Shown one piece after another: positions 34,560 through 43,132 of a DNA stretch of 64,000 nucleotides. The DNA is from an uncultured Bacteroidales bacterium. Its GTDB lineage: Bacteria > Bacteroidota > Bacteroidia > Bacteroidales > F082. Where the stretch lies: contig CAMZAM010000003.1 of the NCBI GenBank assembly GCA_947304185.1, positions 86,784-150,783 on the forward strand, written 5' to 3'. The translations under genes were made by a program, and so were the position numbers. The notes below the pieces were generated by a model, which was not told the DNA's origin, ran no database searches, and was given only the letters and a program-made list of their open reading frames with translations. The number at the start of each line of letters is the position of its first letter. Positions within the stretch are counted from its first letter, which is position 1.

Positions 34560-35703
34560 AACATTTGACGTAGAAGTCAATCTCGTTGGCAGCAAGAGCG
34601 CGAGCAACCGCGTGCTGATGATTGGCTATTATGGCGGTTTTACACCCCGAGTAAAGAATCTTTCTGCCTCGGATGACACTGTTCTATTAAAAAATATCCT
34701 ACATTCAAATCTGGATGGTCCTACTATAATTGATTGTCATAACGCCGGCACCGTTCTGCGTTTTCTCGCGACAGCCTTGGCTTTACGTGAAGGCGAATGG
34801 ATACTCACCGGCTCCGACCGCATGCTGCAGCGTCCCGTAGGTGACCTTGTAGATACACTGCGCACAATGGGCGCCGATATCGAATATATGGGACAGGAGT
34901 GTTGTCCTCCATTGAAAATCAATGGTAAAACATTGAAAATCAATGATATATCTGTTGATATAACCCGTAGCTCACAATTTGCATCATCAATCTTATTGGC
35001 AATGCCGGTTTTAGAGACGCGCCAAGGAATGTCTCTGCATCTTGACGGCGATTTATCTTCATTACCTTATATCGACATGACCATTGACGTCATGTGCCAT
35101 TTTTCGGCACATGTTAAACGTGAAGGTCGTGATATCTTGGTGCAACCATCTGATTATCAAGATGTTGAATATACTGTAGAATCCGACTGGACCTGCGCAT
35201 CTTATTGGTATGAGATAGTCGCTTTCAGCGAAAACGGTCGTGCTAGGTTGAAAAATCTGCATCTCGATTCAAAACAGGGTGATGCCATCGTCGCGAAATG
35301 GTTCGAACAATTCGGTGTCAAATCAATTCAAGATGGTGATGACGTGATCATTGAAAAAACCAATGCAATCAATGATAATCAACTATCATTCGATTTCATC
35401 GACAACCCTGATTTGTACCCGACCATCGCCGCCACCTGTGCCGGCTTACATATAGAAGGCCGTTTCACGGGATTGCGCAATCTCAAACACAAGGAATCGG
35501 ATCGGGTGGCGGCGATGACTACGGAACTATCGAAAATCGGCGTTACAAATGTGTTCGATTCCCATAACGACCACCGTATCGCGATGGCGTTGGCACCGCT
35601 GGCAATGAAAATCGGCGCCATTGAAATCAATAACGCCGACGTTGTTTCTAAATCGTATCCGGGATTCTGGGAGGAATTTAAAAAAATCACTCCCATCCTG
35701 TAG
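34537..35703 (+). CDS. aroA: 3-phosphoshikimate 1-carboxyvinyltransferase (EPSP synthase)
   Basis: 388 residues from ATG 34537 (overlaps aroB by 23 bases; a TTG at 34522 is less likely). It is shorter than the usual 420-450 and somewhat divergent, but key motifs are present: GSKSASNRVLM, NAGTVLRFLATALA, RSSQFASSILLAMP, LKHKESDRVAAM, NDHRIAMALAPLA. It transfers enolpyruvate from PEP to shikimate-3-phosphate. The active-site region reads NAGTVLRF rather than the common NAGTAMRP. Its 3' end overlaps the convergent Fe-S protein gene by 17 bases. Confidence 0.92.
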   Translation: MRITGVNKTFDVEVNLVGSKSASNRVLMIGYYGGFTPRVKNLSASDDTVLLKNILHSNLDGPTIIDCHNAGTVLRFLATALALREGEWILTGSDRMLQRPVGDLVDTLRTMGADIEYMGQECCPPLKINGKTLKINDISVDITRSSQFASSILLAMPVLETRQGMSLHLDGDLSSLPYIDMTIDVMCHFSAHVKREGRDILVQPSDYQDVEYTVESDWTCASYWYEIVAFSENGRARLKNLHLDSKQGDAIVAKWFEQFGVKSIQDGDDVIIEKTNAINDNQLSFDFIDNPDLYPTIAATCAGLHIEGRFTGLRNLKHKESDRVAAMTTELSKIGVTNVFDSHNDHRIAMALAPLAMKIGAIEINNADVVSKSYPGFWEEFKKITPIL

Positions 35704-36421
35704 TCAATACATCCACAATATGTATCACCTTAATCGGTAGTCCCTGTTTTTTCGCATATGAGTCGAGATGTATCGTGCACGACATATCGTTGGTAATTAA
35801 ATACTCAGCGCCTGCATCGATTGCATCTTTCAGCTTCTGGTCAGCCATGGCCGATGAGATAGTCTCGTGTTGCAGCGGGAACATCCCTTTTCCCATGCCG
35901 CAGCATATCTCAGGATGCTTCAACTCAACCAACTCCAGCCCATTGACCTTCGAGAGTAGCTGTCTGGCCTCGTTTTTCAACCCAAGTTCGCGAAGGGCGG
36001 AACAAGAATCCAAGTATGCGCATTTATGCGGGAAGACAGCATCGAAATAGTCTTTATGTAATTGATTTACAAGGAAATCGGTGATCTCGTAGATGTTGCC
36101 GACGAGTCGGTTGCACTGCAGATGATAGCTCGAGTTATGGAAGATCTCTTTGTATCTCGTCTTGATGAATCCTACGCACGACGCGCTGATGCCCACGATA
36201 GGACGTTTGTGGTTCAGGTCGTTGATGAACTTCTCAGCCAGTTTTCTTGCCTCGTCGACATAGCCGCTGTTGAACGCGAACTTGCCGCAGCAGGTCTGCT
36301 CAGGGTTGTATTCCACCTTGACGCCAGCTGCCTTGAGGAGCTTCAGGGTGTTCATCGCCGTCATCGGATAAAACTGGTCGATGACACAAGATACAAAGAG
36401 GTCTACTGTCATGATTGTCAA
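35687..36421 (-). CDS. CCG-domain Fe-S protein, LutA/YkgE-like
   Basis: 244 residues. Two CCG (cysteine-rich) domains typical of heterodisulfide reductase/lactate utilisation proteins: FVSCVIDQFYP ... EQTCCGKFAFNSG and YLDSCSALRELG ... PEICCGMGKGMFPL. LutA/YkgE proteins work with LutB and LutC in lactate oxidation; no lutBC partner is visible here, so the redox partner is unknown. It lies 9 bases after the M3 peptidase gene on the same strand, a probable two-gene operon, and ends inside aroA. ATG 36412 is a possible alternative start. Confidence 0.85.
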   Translation of the reverse strand: MTIMTVDLFVSCVIDQFYPMTAMNTLKLLKAAGVKVEYNPEQTCCGKFAFNSGYVDEARKLAEKFINDLNHKRPIVGISASCVGFIKTRYKEIFHNSSYHLQCNRLVGNIYEITDFLVNQLHKDYFDAVFPHKCAYLDSCSALRELGLKNEARQLLSKVNGLELVELKHPEICCGMGKGMFPLQHETISSAMADQKLKDAIDAGAEYLITNDMSCTIHLDSYAKKQGLPIKVIHIVDVLTTGWE

Positions 36422-36430
36422 TGATTTATG

Positions 36431-38557
36431 TTATTTCAAACCACGTGCCTCCAGATATGGCTCTATGCTCGGCTCCTGACCGCGGAACTTCTTGTACTGC
36501 ACCATGCCTTCGTCGTTACCGCATTCCTGTAAGCAGTTGATTCTGAATGACTTGGCAAGATCTGGGTTAAACAGGTCGCCCGACTCCTTGAAGTAGTTGA
36601 AAGCGTCCTTGTCCAGCACCTCGGCCCAAGTGTAGGCATAATAACCTGCACTGTAGCCGCCGCTGAACACATGCGAGAAGTTGGTGCTGCGATAACGTGG
36701 CTGAATCTCGTGGATCAAGCCGATGGCACGCATCTGCTGTGCTTCAAACTCATCTACATCAAGGTTATTGATTTCGTCGATGTCGGTGAGCTCATGGTAT
36801 CTCATATCCAAGATAGATGCTGCGATGAGCTCGGTGGTGTTGAAGCCTTGGTTGAACAAAGCGCTATTTTCAATCTTTTCGATGAGGCTGTCAGGCATGA
36901 CCTCGCCAGTCTGATAATGTTTGGCATACATGCGGATGACTTCAGGCTCTGCAGCCCAGTTTTCCATGATCTGTGAAGGAAGTTCAACATAGTCGTGAGG
37001 CACGCTGCCGCATGTTCTGCTGTATTTACCTTTCGAGAAGAAGGCGTGCAGCGAGTGTCCGAACTCATGCCACATGGTCTCTGTCTCGTCCCAGTTGAGA
37101 AGGGCAGGGGTGTCGCCCGATGCCGGCGTGAAGTTCATAACCAATTGAATGAGAGCGGGATGCCACACTCCGTCGATGTCGTAGCCGCCTTCGCGGAAGC
37201 CGGTGCACCATGCGCCGCTGCTCTTTGACTCACGCGGATAGAAATCGAGATAAAGTAGTCCTAATATCGAGCCGTCGAAGTCTTTCACCTCGTAGGTCTC
37301 AACGCCCTCAAAATATACAGGAATGTCGTTTCTCTGCTCGAATGTCACGCCGTATAACTTATTGGCAGCCATAAACATACCGTCGCGGACGTTGTCCAAC
37401 GAGAGGTATGGACGGATCTGATTCTCATCGAAATCATATTTTGCCTTGCGGAGCTTCTCAGCGAAATACCACCAGTCACTGCGAGTAATTTCAATAGGTT
37501 CTGCATTGCCGTTGTTGCTATACAGACACTGCATCTCATGACGTTCTTTCTTTGCCAGCTCGTTGGCCGAATAGAAGATGTCGTCGAGGAATTTGTCGAC
37601 AGTGGCTGCATTCTTGGCCATATTGTTATCGAGCACGTAATTTGCGTAGTTGTCGAAGCCGAAAAGCTGTGCCTTCTGCAGTCTCAACGCCAGCATTTCC
37701 TTGATGATAGCTTTGTTGTCGTACTCGTTGTTATTATCGCAGCGATTGTAATAAGCATTGTAAATCTTTTCGCGCAATATTGAGTTATCTGAATAGGTGA
37801 GGAACGGGATGAGGCTCGGCTTGCTCAGCGTGAATGCCCATTTGCCTTCCATGCCGTCTTTCTTAGCCTGCTCTGCTGCTGCGTCGATGCTCGACTGTGG
37901 CAGACCCGCGAGGTCGGCCTCGTTGTCGATTACGAGTTTGAAGTTGCTGTTTTCCTTCAGAAGGTTGTTGCCGAACTGCAGGCTCAAGATAGAGAGTTTC
38001 TCGTTGATCTCGCGCAGTTTAGCCTGGTCGTCGGTGTTCAGGCCTGCACCGCTGCGGATGAAGTCTTTATAATATTTCTCAACCACGCGGTTTTGCTGGT
38101 CGTCGAGACCCATCTCAGTGCGATGGTCGTAAACATATTTAATCTTTTCGAAAAGCACAGGATTCATAGCGATATCGTCACTGTGTGCAGTGATCATTGG
38201 CATCACTTCTTCAGCGATTGCCAGCATCTCGTCGTCGCTCATGCATTCCATCATGTTGAAAAACACGCCGCTGACTTTGTTGAGCAGCTTGCCTGACTTA
38301 TCAAAAGCCCAGATGGTGTTGTTGAAGTTCGGGGTCTCTGCGTTGTTGCAGATCGCCTCGATTTCGGCCTTCTGCTGCTTCATTCCTTCGATGATAGCAG
38401 GCTTATAATGCTCGTTTTTAATTTTGTCGAACGCCGGAGCTTCGAGATATGTTCCATAGTCGGAGAAGAATGGATTTTCGTTGCAACTGTCTGAGTTACA
38501 TGAAGTTAAGCCAATAACACTCATTGCAAAAATGATTAAGATGTTTTTAATTTTCAT
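36431..38557 (-). CDS. dcp: M3-family metallopeptidase lipoprotein (peptidyl-dipeptidase Dcp-like)
   Basis: 708 residues. A lipoprotein signal peptide with VIGLTSC puts the lipidated Cys at 20. The mature part matches the thimet oligopeptidase/Dcp family, with the zinc motif HEFGHSLHAFFSKG (about 496) and the downstream Glu region. ENWAAEPEVIRMYAKHYQTG and YRSTNFSHVFSGGYSAGYYA are typical of Dcp. It would trim short peptides at the envelope, taking over from secreted proteases. A -7 box lies at 38583-38590. Confidence 0.93.
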   Translation of the reverse strand: MKIKNILIIFAMSVIGLTSCNSDSCNENPFFSDYGTYLEAPAFDKIKNEHYKPAIIEGMKQQKAEIEAICNNAETPNFNNTIWAFDKSGKLLNKVSGVFFNMMECMSDDEMLAIAEEVMPMITAHSDDIAMNPVLFEKIKYVYDHRTEMGLDDQQNRVVEKYYKDFIRSGAGLNTDDQAKLREINEKLSILSLQFGNNLLKENSNFKLVIDNEADLAGLPQSSIDAAAEQAKKDGMEGKWAFTLSKPSLIPFLTYSDNSILREKIYNAYYNRCDNNNEYDNKAIIKEMLALRLQKAQLFGFDNYANYVLDNNMAKNAATVDKFLDDIFYSANELAKKERHEMQCLYSNNGNAEPIEITRSDWWYFAEKLRKAKYDFDENQIRPYLSLDNVRDGMFMAANKLYGVTFEQRNDIPVYFEGVETYEVKDFDGSILGLLYLDFYPRESKSSGAWCTGFREGGYDIDGVWHPALIQLVMNFTPASGDTPALLNWDETETMWHEFGHSLHAFFSKGKYSRTCGSVPHDYVELPSQIMENWAAEPEVIRMYAKHYQTGEVMPDSLIEKIENSALFNQGFNTTELIAASILDMRYHELTDIDEINNLDVDEFEAQQMRAIGLIHEIQPRYRSTNFSHVFSGGYSAGYYAYTWAEVLDKDAFNYFKESGDLFNPDLAKSFRINCLQECGNDEGMVQYKKFRGQEPSIEPYLEARGLK

Positions 38558-38582
38558 GATTTTATGATATTAGTACAAGTTG

Positions 38583-38590
38583 CAAAGATA
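38583..38590 (-). promoter_or_regulatory. -7 box for the dcp operon
   Basis: CAAAGATA on plus is TATCTTTG on minus, fitting TAnnTTTG, 26 bases upstream of the dcp start. Confidence 0.55.
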
Positions 38591-38624
38591 CGAAAAAATC
38601 TTGGTTAAAAAATTACTTTTTTTC

Positions 38625-38655
38625 TTGTTTTTTATTTTTAAATATGATATATTTG
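38625..38655 (+). promoter_or_regulatory. Promoter of the glycogen operon
   Basis: TTG at 38625-38627, a 20-base spacer and TATATTTG at 38648-38655. The start codon of the debranching enzyme gene is 33 bases beyond. Confidence 0.65.
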
Positions 38656-38688
38656 CAAGTTCAATAACTCCAAACTAATAACTATAAG

Positions 38689-40704
38689 ATGGCTTATATC
38701 TCTTTCGACAAACGGCAATTGGTGAACCTTGAGTTCACAATGAACAAGGAGATTTTGCGCTCCAACCGCTCGGGAGCTTTCTACAACACTACGATAATCG
38801 GATGTAATACGAGAAAATACCACGGATTACTGGTCGTTCCGCAGCCTCAGCTCGACAACAACAACCATGTTTTGCTGTCGCAGATCGACGAGACGATTAT
38901 CGCGAATAAAGAGGAGTTCCACCTTGGAGTGCATGAATATATGGACGGCACGGTGGCACCGCGTGGTCATAAGTATCTGCGCGAGTTTACAGCCGAGCCA
39001 ATCCCTAAGCTGAAATACCGCGTCGGAAGCTCGATTCTGACGAAAGAATATATCTTCGAAGAGAAAGAGCCACGAATCCTCATCCGTTACACCCTTTTGG
39101 ACGCTGCACAGCCTATCACGTTGCGACTCATGCCGTTCCTGGCATTCCGTAACGTTCACATGGTTACGCATGAGAACTACGATGCCAACCGCCGCTATAT
39201 CCAGCTGAAAAACGGCGCGGCCTGGCGTATGTATGAGAACTATGACAGTCTGTGCTTCCAGATCTCAAAGGCCAACGAATACACACACTGCCCGCTGTGG
39301 TATAAAAACATATTCTATATCCGCGAGTTCGAGCGTGGCTACGATGCCGTTGAAGATCTCTACGTGCCAGGTTTCTTCGAGGTGCCAATGAAGAAAGGCG
39401 ACTGCATCGTGGTGTCGGCGGGTCTGGAAGAGAAGAATCCTGCTTTGTTTAAGAAACAGTTTGATAACCAGATAGAGCATCGCATCCCACGTAACAGCTT
39501 CGAACACTGTCTACAGAACTCGGCGCAGCAGTTTATCATAAGAGGTGAGGAGGGAACCCGAATGTTTGCAGGCTTCCCATGGTTCGGCTCATGCAGCCGC
39601 GACACCTTCCTGTCACTGCCGGGCATCTGTCTGGCTAACAACGACGAGAAGACGTTCAAAGAACTGCTGAAATACTTCATCGATAGGATGCAGGGTGCGT
39701 TCTTCCCGCATAAATACTACCAGAAGAGCCTGTATTACACAGCCGTCGACTCACCGCTGTGGTTCTTTATGAACCTTCAGAAATATGAGTCGATGCTGGG
39801 CAAAGAACGAAAAGCTATCTGGCGTGAATACGGCAAAGTCATCACCACCATTCTCGACAGCTTCATTAACGGCACAGATTTCAACGTGAAGGCTCAGGAT
39901 AATGGATTGCTTTACGCTGGCAATGAGAACCTCGCCCTCACATGGATGAACGTGTTCTGCGACGGTAAGCCGTGGACACCGCGAACAGGATATGCTATCG
40001 AGGTTAACGCATTGTGGTACAACGCTTTGCGTTATGGTGTGGAGCTTCTGAAGGCTGCAGACAAGAAAAATCTGCATCTTAACACATGGCAATATGTCGC
40101 CGACAAGGTCGAGAAGTCGTTTTTACAGGTGTTTTATGATGAAAAGAACGATATGTTCTACGATTTCGTCAACGAATACGAGAGAAACGAGATGGTGCGC
40201 CCGAACATGCTTCTGGCAGGCTCATTGCGTTACTCGCCACTAGACGATAGGATGAAGAAACGTATCTTGGATATCACGCGTTCTGAGTTGCTGACAATCA
40301 GAGGATTACGCTCGCTATCACCACGTGACGAGCATTATCGTGGTGTGACCATCGGCAACCATCGTGAGCGTGAACAGGCCTATCATAACGGCACCGTATT
40401 CCCTTGGTTGATAATGCCTTACACCGATTTATGCGTGCGTATCTACGGCAGGACGGCACTTCCATATCTCGAGGATCTGTATAATGGCTTCGAACAGGCC
40501 ATCTTCGAGAACGGCATCGGCAGCATCTCCGAGATCTACGACGGCAACCCACCGCACGAGGCCCGCGGCTGTATCTCACAGTCGACGAGCGTGGCGGCGC
40601 TGCTGTATCTGAATCATGTGATTAACTATCTGAGAAATGATGATCCACTGTATGCGATTCATCATGTCTTTGGTAATAATAACTCAAAAACTAATAAACT
40701 ATGA
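38689..40704 (+). CDS. Glycogen debranching enzyme (amylo-alpha-1,6-glucosidase)
   Basis: 671 residues. An N-terminal GDE_N domain (NRSGAFYNTTIIGCNTRKYHG) is followed by an (alpha/alpha)6 barrel with the active-site region FAGFPWFGSCSRDTFLSLPG and the segments EVNALWYNALRYG and IGSISEIYDGNPPHEARGC. It hydrolyses alpha-1,6 branch points in glycogen. First gene of a four-gene glycogen operon whose first three members (debranching enzyme, GT4, GH57) are a conserved trio in Bacteroidota. Its stop overlaps the next start by 4 bases. Confidence 0.93.
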   Translation: MAYISFDKRQLVNLEFTMNKEILRSNRSGAFYNTTIIGCNTRKYHGLLVVPQPQLDNNNHVLLSQIDETIIANKEEFHLGVHEYMDGTVAPRGHKYLREFTAEPIPKLKYRVGSSILTKEYIFEEKEPRILIRYTLLDAAQPITLRLMPFLAFRNVHMVTHENYDANRRYIQLKNGAAWRMYENYDSLCFQISKANEYTHCPLWYKNIFYIREFERGYDAVEDLYVPGFFEVPMKKGDCIVVSAGLEEKNPALFKKQFDNQIEHRIPRNSFEHCLQNSAQQFIIRGEEGTRMFAGFPWFGSCSRDTFLSLPGICLANNDEKTFKELLKYFIDRMQGAFFPHKYYQKSLYYTAVDSPLWFFMNLQKYESMLGKERKAIWREYGKVITTILDSFINGTDFNVKAQDNGLLYAGNENLALTWMNVFCDGKPWTPRTGYAIEVNALWYNALRYGVELLKAADKKNLHLNTWQYVADKVEKSFLQVFYDEKNDMFYDFVNEYERNEMVRPNMLLAGSLRYSPLDDRMKKRILDITRSELLTIRGLRSLSPRDEHYRGVTIGNHREREQAYHNGTVFPWLIMPYTDLCVRIYGRTALPYLEDLYNGFEQAIFENGIGSISEIYDGNPPHEARGCISQSTSVAALLYLNHVINYLRNDDPLYAIHHVFGNNNSKTNKL

Positions 40705-41990
40705 GAGTCTTGATGTTTGGTTGGGAGTTCCCGCCTCATATCACAGGCGGTCTCGGAACAGCATGCTTCGGCATGACAAAAGGTCTCGCCAAGAACGGCG
40801 TAGATGTGCTCTTCGTGGTGCCTAAGGCACATGGCGACGAGGATCAGACTAATGTCCGATTGCTTAACGCCTCCGACGTGACGGTCGACATCGACCATGA
40901 GACGGAGCGAAGCTATTGGGACAGGGTGCAATACATGGAGATTGGCTCCAACATCATCCCTTATGTGGGACCTGAGCAATATGCTACCATTTATGAGGAG
41001 CAACGTCATGCCACGAAAGGCTTCCATAGCTCGGTGTTCGCACCTCGTTATGAGTTCTCAGGCAAATATGGCGCTAACCTCATGGAAGAAGTGGCTCGCT
41101 ACGCCCTTATCGGGTCTTCGCTCGCCACTCAGTACGACTTCGACGTCATCCATGCACACGACTGGCTTACGTATTCGGCAGGCATTGCTGCGAAGGAGAC
41201 TACCGGCAAGCCGCTGGTGGTGCATATGCACGCCACCGAGTTCGACCGCTCAGGCGAGAATATCAACACCGATGTTTATGCTATCGAACGTCGCGGAATG
41301 GAAGCGGCAGACCTGGTGATTACCGTGAGCGACTGGACACGTAACATCGTCATCGAGAAATACGGAATCAACCCCGATAAGGTCATCACCGTGCATAACG
41401 CTGTTGAGCCGAGCGATAAATCACTCGACGAATACGAGAGCAGTGGCCTGAAAAACAAGGTGGTGACGTTCCTCGGACGTATCACATTCCAGAAAGGTCC
41501 GGAGTATTTCGTGGAGGCAGCGTATAAGATACTGCAGGTCGACCCAAGTATCCATTTTGTGATGGCTGGCACCGGCGACCTCCTGCAGAAGATGATAAAA
41601 CGTGTTGCACAGCTGAAGATCGGATCTAACTTCCATTTCACGGGCTTCCTGAAGGGCAACGACGTCGACCAGATGTTCGCCATGACCGATGTCTTCGTGA
41701 TGCCTTCAATATCAGAGCCTTTCGGCATAGTGCCGCTTGAGGCTATGCGACTGAAGGTGCCGGTGGTCATCTCAAAGCAGTCGGGTGTCTCGGAAGTGGT
41801 AGAACATGCTTTGAAAGTCGACTTCTGGGACATCAACGGTCTGGCCGACGCCATTTATGGCATTTGCAAATACAAAGCAGTGAACGACATCTTCCGTAAT
41901 GAAGGAAAAGAAGAGGTCGATAACCTGAAATGGGAATATGCCGCTAAGAAAATCAAGGCGGTCTATGAAAAAGCAATAAATAAAAATTAG
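40701..41990 (+). CDS. GT4 glycosyltransferase of the glycogen operon
   Basis: 429 residues. Starts with MRVLMFGWEFPPHITGGLGT, the glycine-rich loop of glycogen-synthase-like GT-B enzymes, then HAHDWLTYSAG, TVSDWTRNIVIEKYG, FLGRITFQKGPEYFVEAAYK and the E-x7-E motif in EPFGIVPLEAMRLKVPVV. Its place between a debranching enzyme and GH57 suggests building or modifying alpha-glucan; the exact donor and acceptor are not known. Translationally coupled to the debranching gene. Confidence 0.88.
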   Translation: MRVLMFGWEFPPHITGGLGTACFGMTKGLAKNGVDVLFVVPKAHGDEDQTNVRLLNASDVTVDIDHETERSYWDRVQYMEIGSNIIPYVGPEQYATIYEEQRHATKGFHSSVFAPRYEFSGKYGANLMEEVARYALIGSSLATQYDFDVIHAHDWLTYSAGIAAKETTGKPLVVHMHATEFDRSGENINTDVYAIERRGMEAADLVITVSDWTRNIVIEKYGINPDKVITVHNAVEPSDKSLDEYESSGLKNKVVTFLGRITFQKGPEYFVEAAYKILQVDPSIHFVMAGTGDLLQKMIKRVAQLKIGSNFHFTGFLKGNDVDQMFAMTDVFVMPSISEPFGIVPLEAMRLKVPVVISKQSGVSEVVEHALKVDFWDINGLADAIYGICKYKAVNDIFRNEGKEEVDNLKWEYAAKKIKAVYEKAINKN

Positions 41991-41995
41991 ATATT

Positions 41996-43126
41996 ATGAG
42001 ATACTTATGTTTTTATTTCCAGGTGCATCAGCCGTACAGGCTCCGCACATATCGTTTCTTCGATATCGGGAAACGTCATTTTTATTATGACGACTACAAC
42101 AACCGCATCACGATGCAACGCGTGGCTGAGAGATGCTATGTCCCGATGAACGATTTGATGCTCAAGAAGATAGAAGAACTTGGAAACAAGATGAGGTTCG
42201 CGATTTCATTCTCGGGAACAGCTATCGAACAGATGGAGGTATATACGCCGTATGCCTTGGAAAGCTTCAAAAAGCTCGTCGCGACAGGCAATGTGGAGGT
42301 GCTGGCTGAGACGTACTCGCATTCAGTGTCATCGCTGATGAATAAAGACGCTTTCAAGATGGAAGTCGCTGAACATAAACGACTTATGAAAGAAATCTTC
42401 AACGTCCGTCCAAAGACTTTCCACAACACTGAGCTTATTTATTCTAACGAAATCGGTGCCGACGTGGCTGAGATGGGCTTCGACCTCATCTTGACAGAAG
42501 GAGCTAAGCACGTGTTAGGCTGGAAGAGTCCTAATTATCTGTATGTCAACGCGATAAACCCGAAACTGAAGGTGATGCTGCGTAACTGGAAGATGAGCGA
42601 CGAGATCACTCTGAAGTTTGCGCACGAGACATTCAAAGTGGAGGATTTCGTCAACTGGCTTAACTCGATTCCGAAAGAGGAGGAGGTTGTCAACATCTTC
42701 GTTGATTACGAGACCTTCGGTGAGGCTCTGGACGCTTCGACGGGTATCTTCGAGTTTATGAAATATCTGCCGGATGCGGTCTTGAAATATACTGATTTTA
42801 AATTGGTTACACCTCATCAGATTGTTGAGAAGCTCCAGCCGACAGGAGTGTTCGACGCCCCGATCCCACTGTCGTGTCAGGACGAGGAGCGCGACCTCTC
42901 CAACTGGATGGGTAACGACATGCAGGATGACGCATTAGCCACGTTATACGGATGCTTCAAGAAGGTGAAAGCCTCTAAGGATGAAGAACTTATGCGCGAC
43001 TGGCGTGCGCTTCAGGCAGCCGAAAACTTCGCTGCTATGTGTACCAAGCATCAGGGTGGAACGCCGTATGATTATTATATCAATTACATGAATATCTTGA
43101 CGGATTTTATTAACCGAATGAAATAA
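41996..43126 (+). CDS. GH57 alpha-amylase/glucanotransferase-type enzyme
   Basis: 376 residues. GH57 motifs seen: the N-terminal FYFQVHQPYRLR, the mid-domain TFHNTELIYSNEIG with a candidate nucleophile Glu, and FVDYETFGEALDA with a candidate acid/base Asp. No signal peptide, so cytoplasmic. GH57 enzymes include amylases, 4-alpha-glucanotransferases and branching enzymes; this short form belongs to the Bacteroidota glycogen cluster group and its precise activity is unsettled. It is 5 bases after the GT4 gene. Confidence 0.9.
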   Translation: MRYLCFYFQVHQPYRLRTYRFFDIGKRHFYYDDYNNRITMQRVAERCYVPMNDLMLKKIEELGNKMRFAISFSGTAIEQMEVYTPYALESFKKLVATGNVEVLAETYSHSVSSLMNKDAFKMEVAEHKRLMKEIFNVRPKTFHNTELIYSNEIGADVAEMGFDLILTEGAKHVLGWKSPNYLYVNAINPKLKVMLRNWKMSDEITLKFAHETFKVEDFVNWLNSIPKEEEVVNIFVDYETFGEALDASTGIFEFMKYLPDAVLKYTDFKLVTPHQIVEKLQPTGVFDAPIPLSCQDEERDLSNWMGNDMQDDALATLYGCFKKVKASKDEELMRDWRALQAAENFAAMCTKHQGGTPYDYYINYMNILTDFINRMK

Positions 43127-43132
43127 TTTTTA

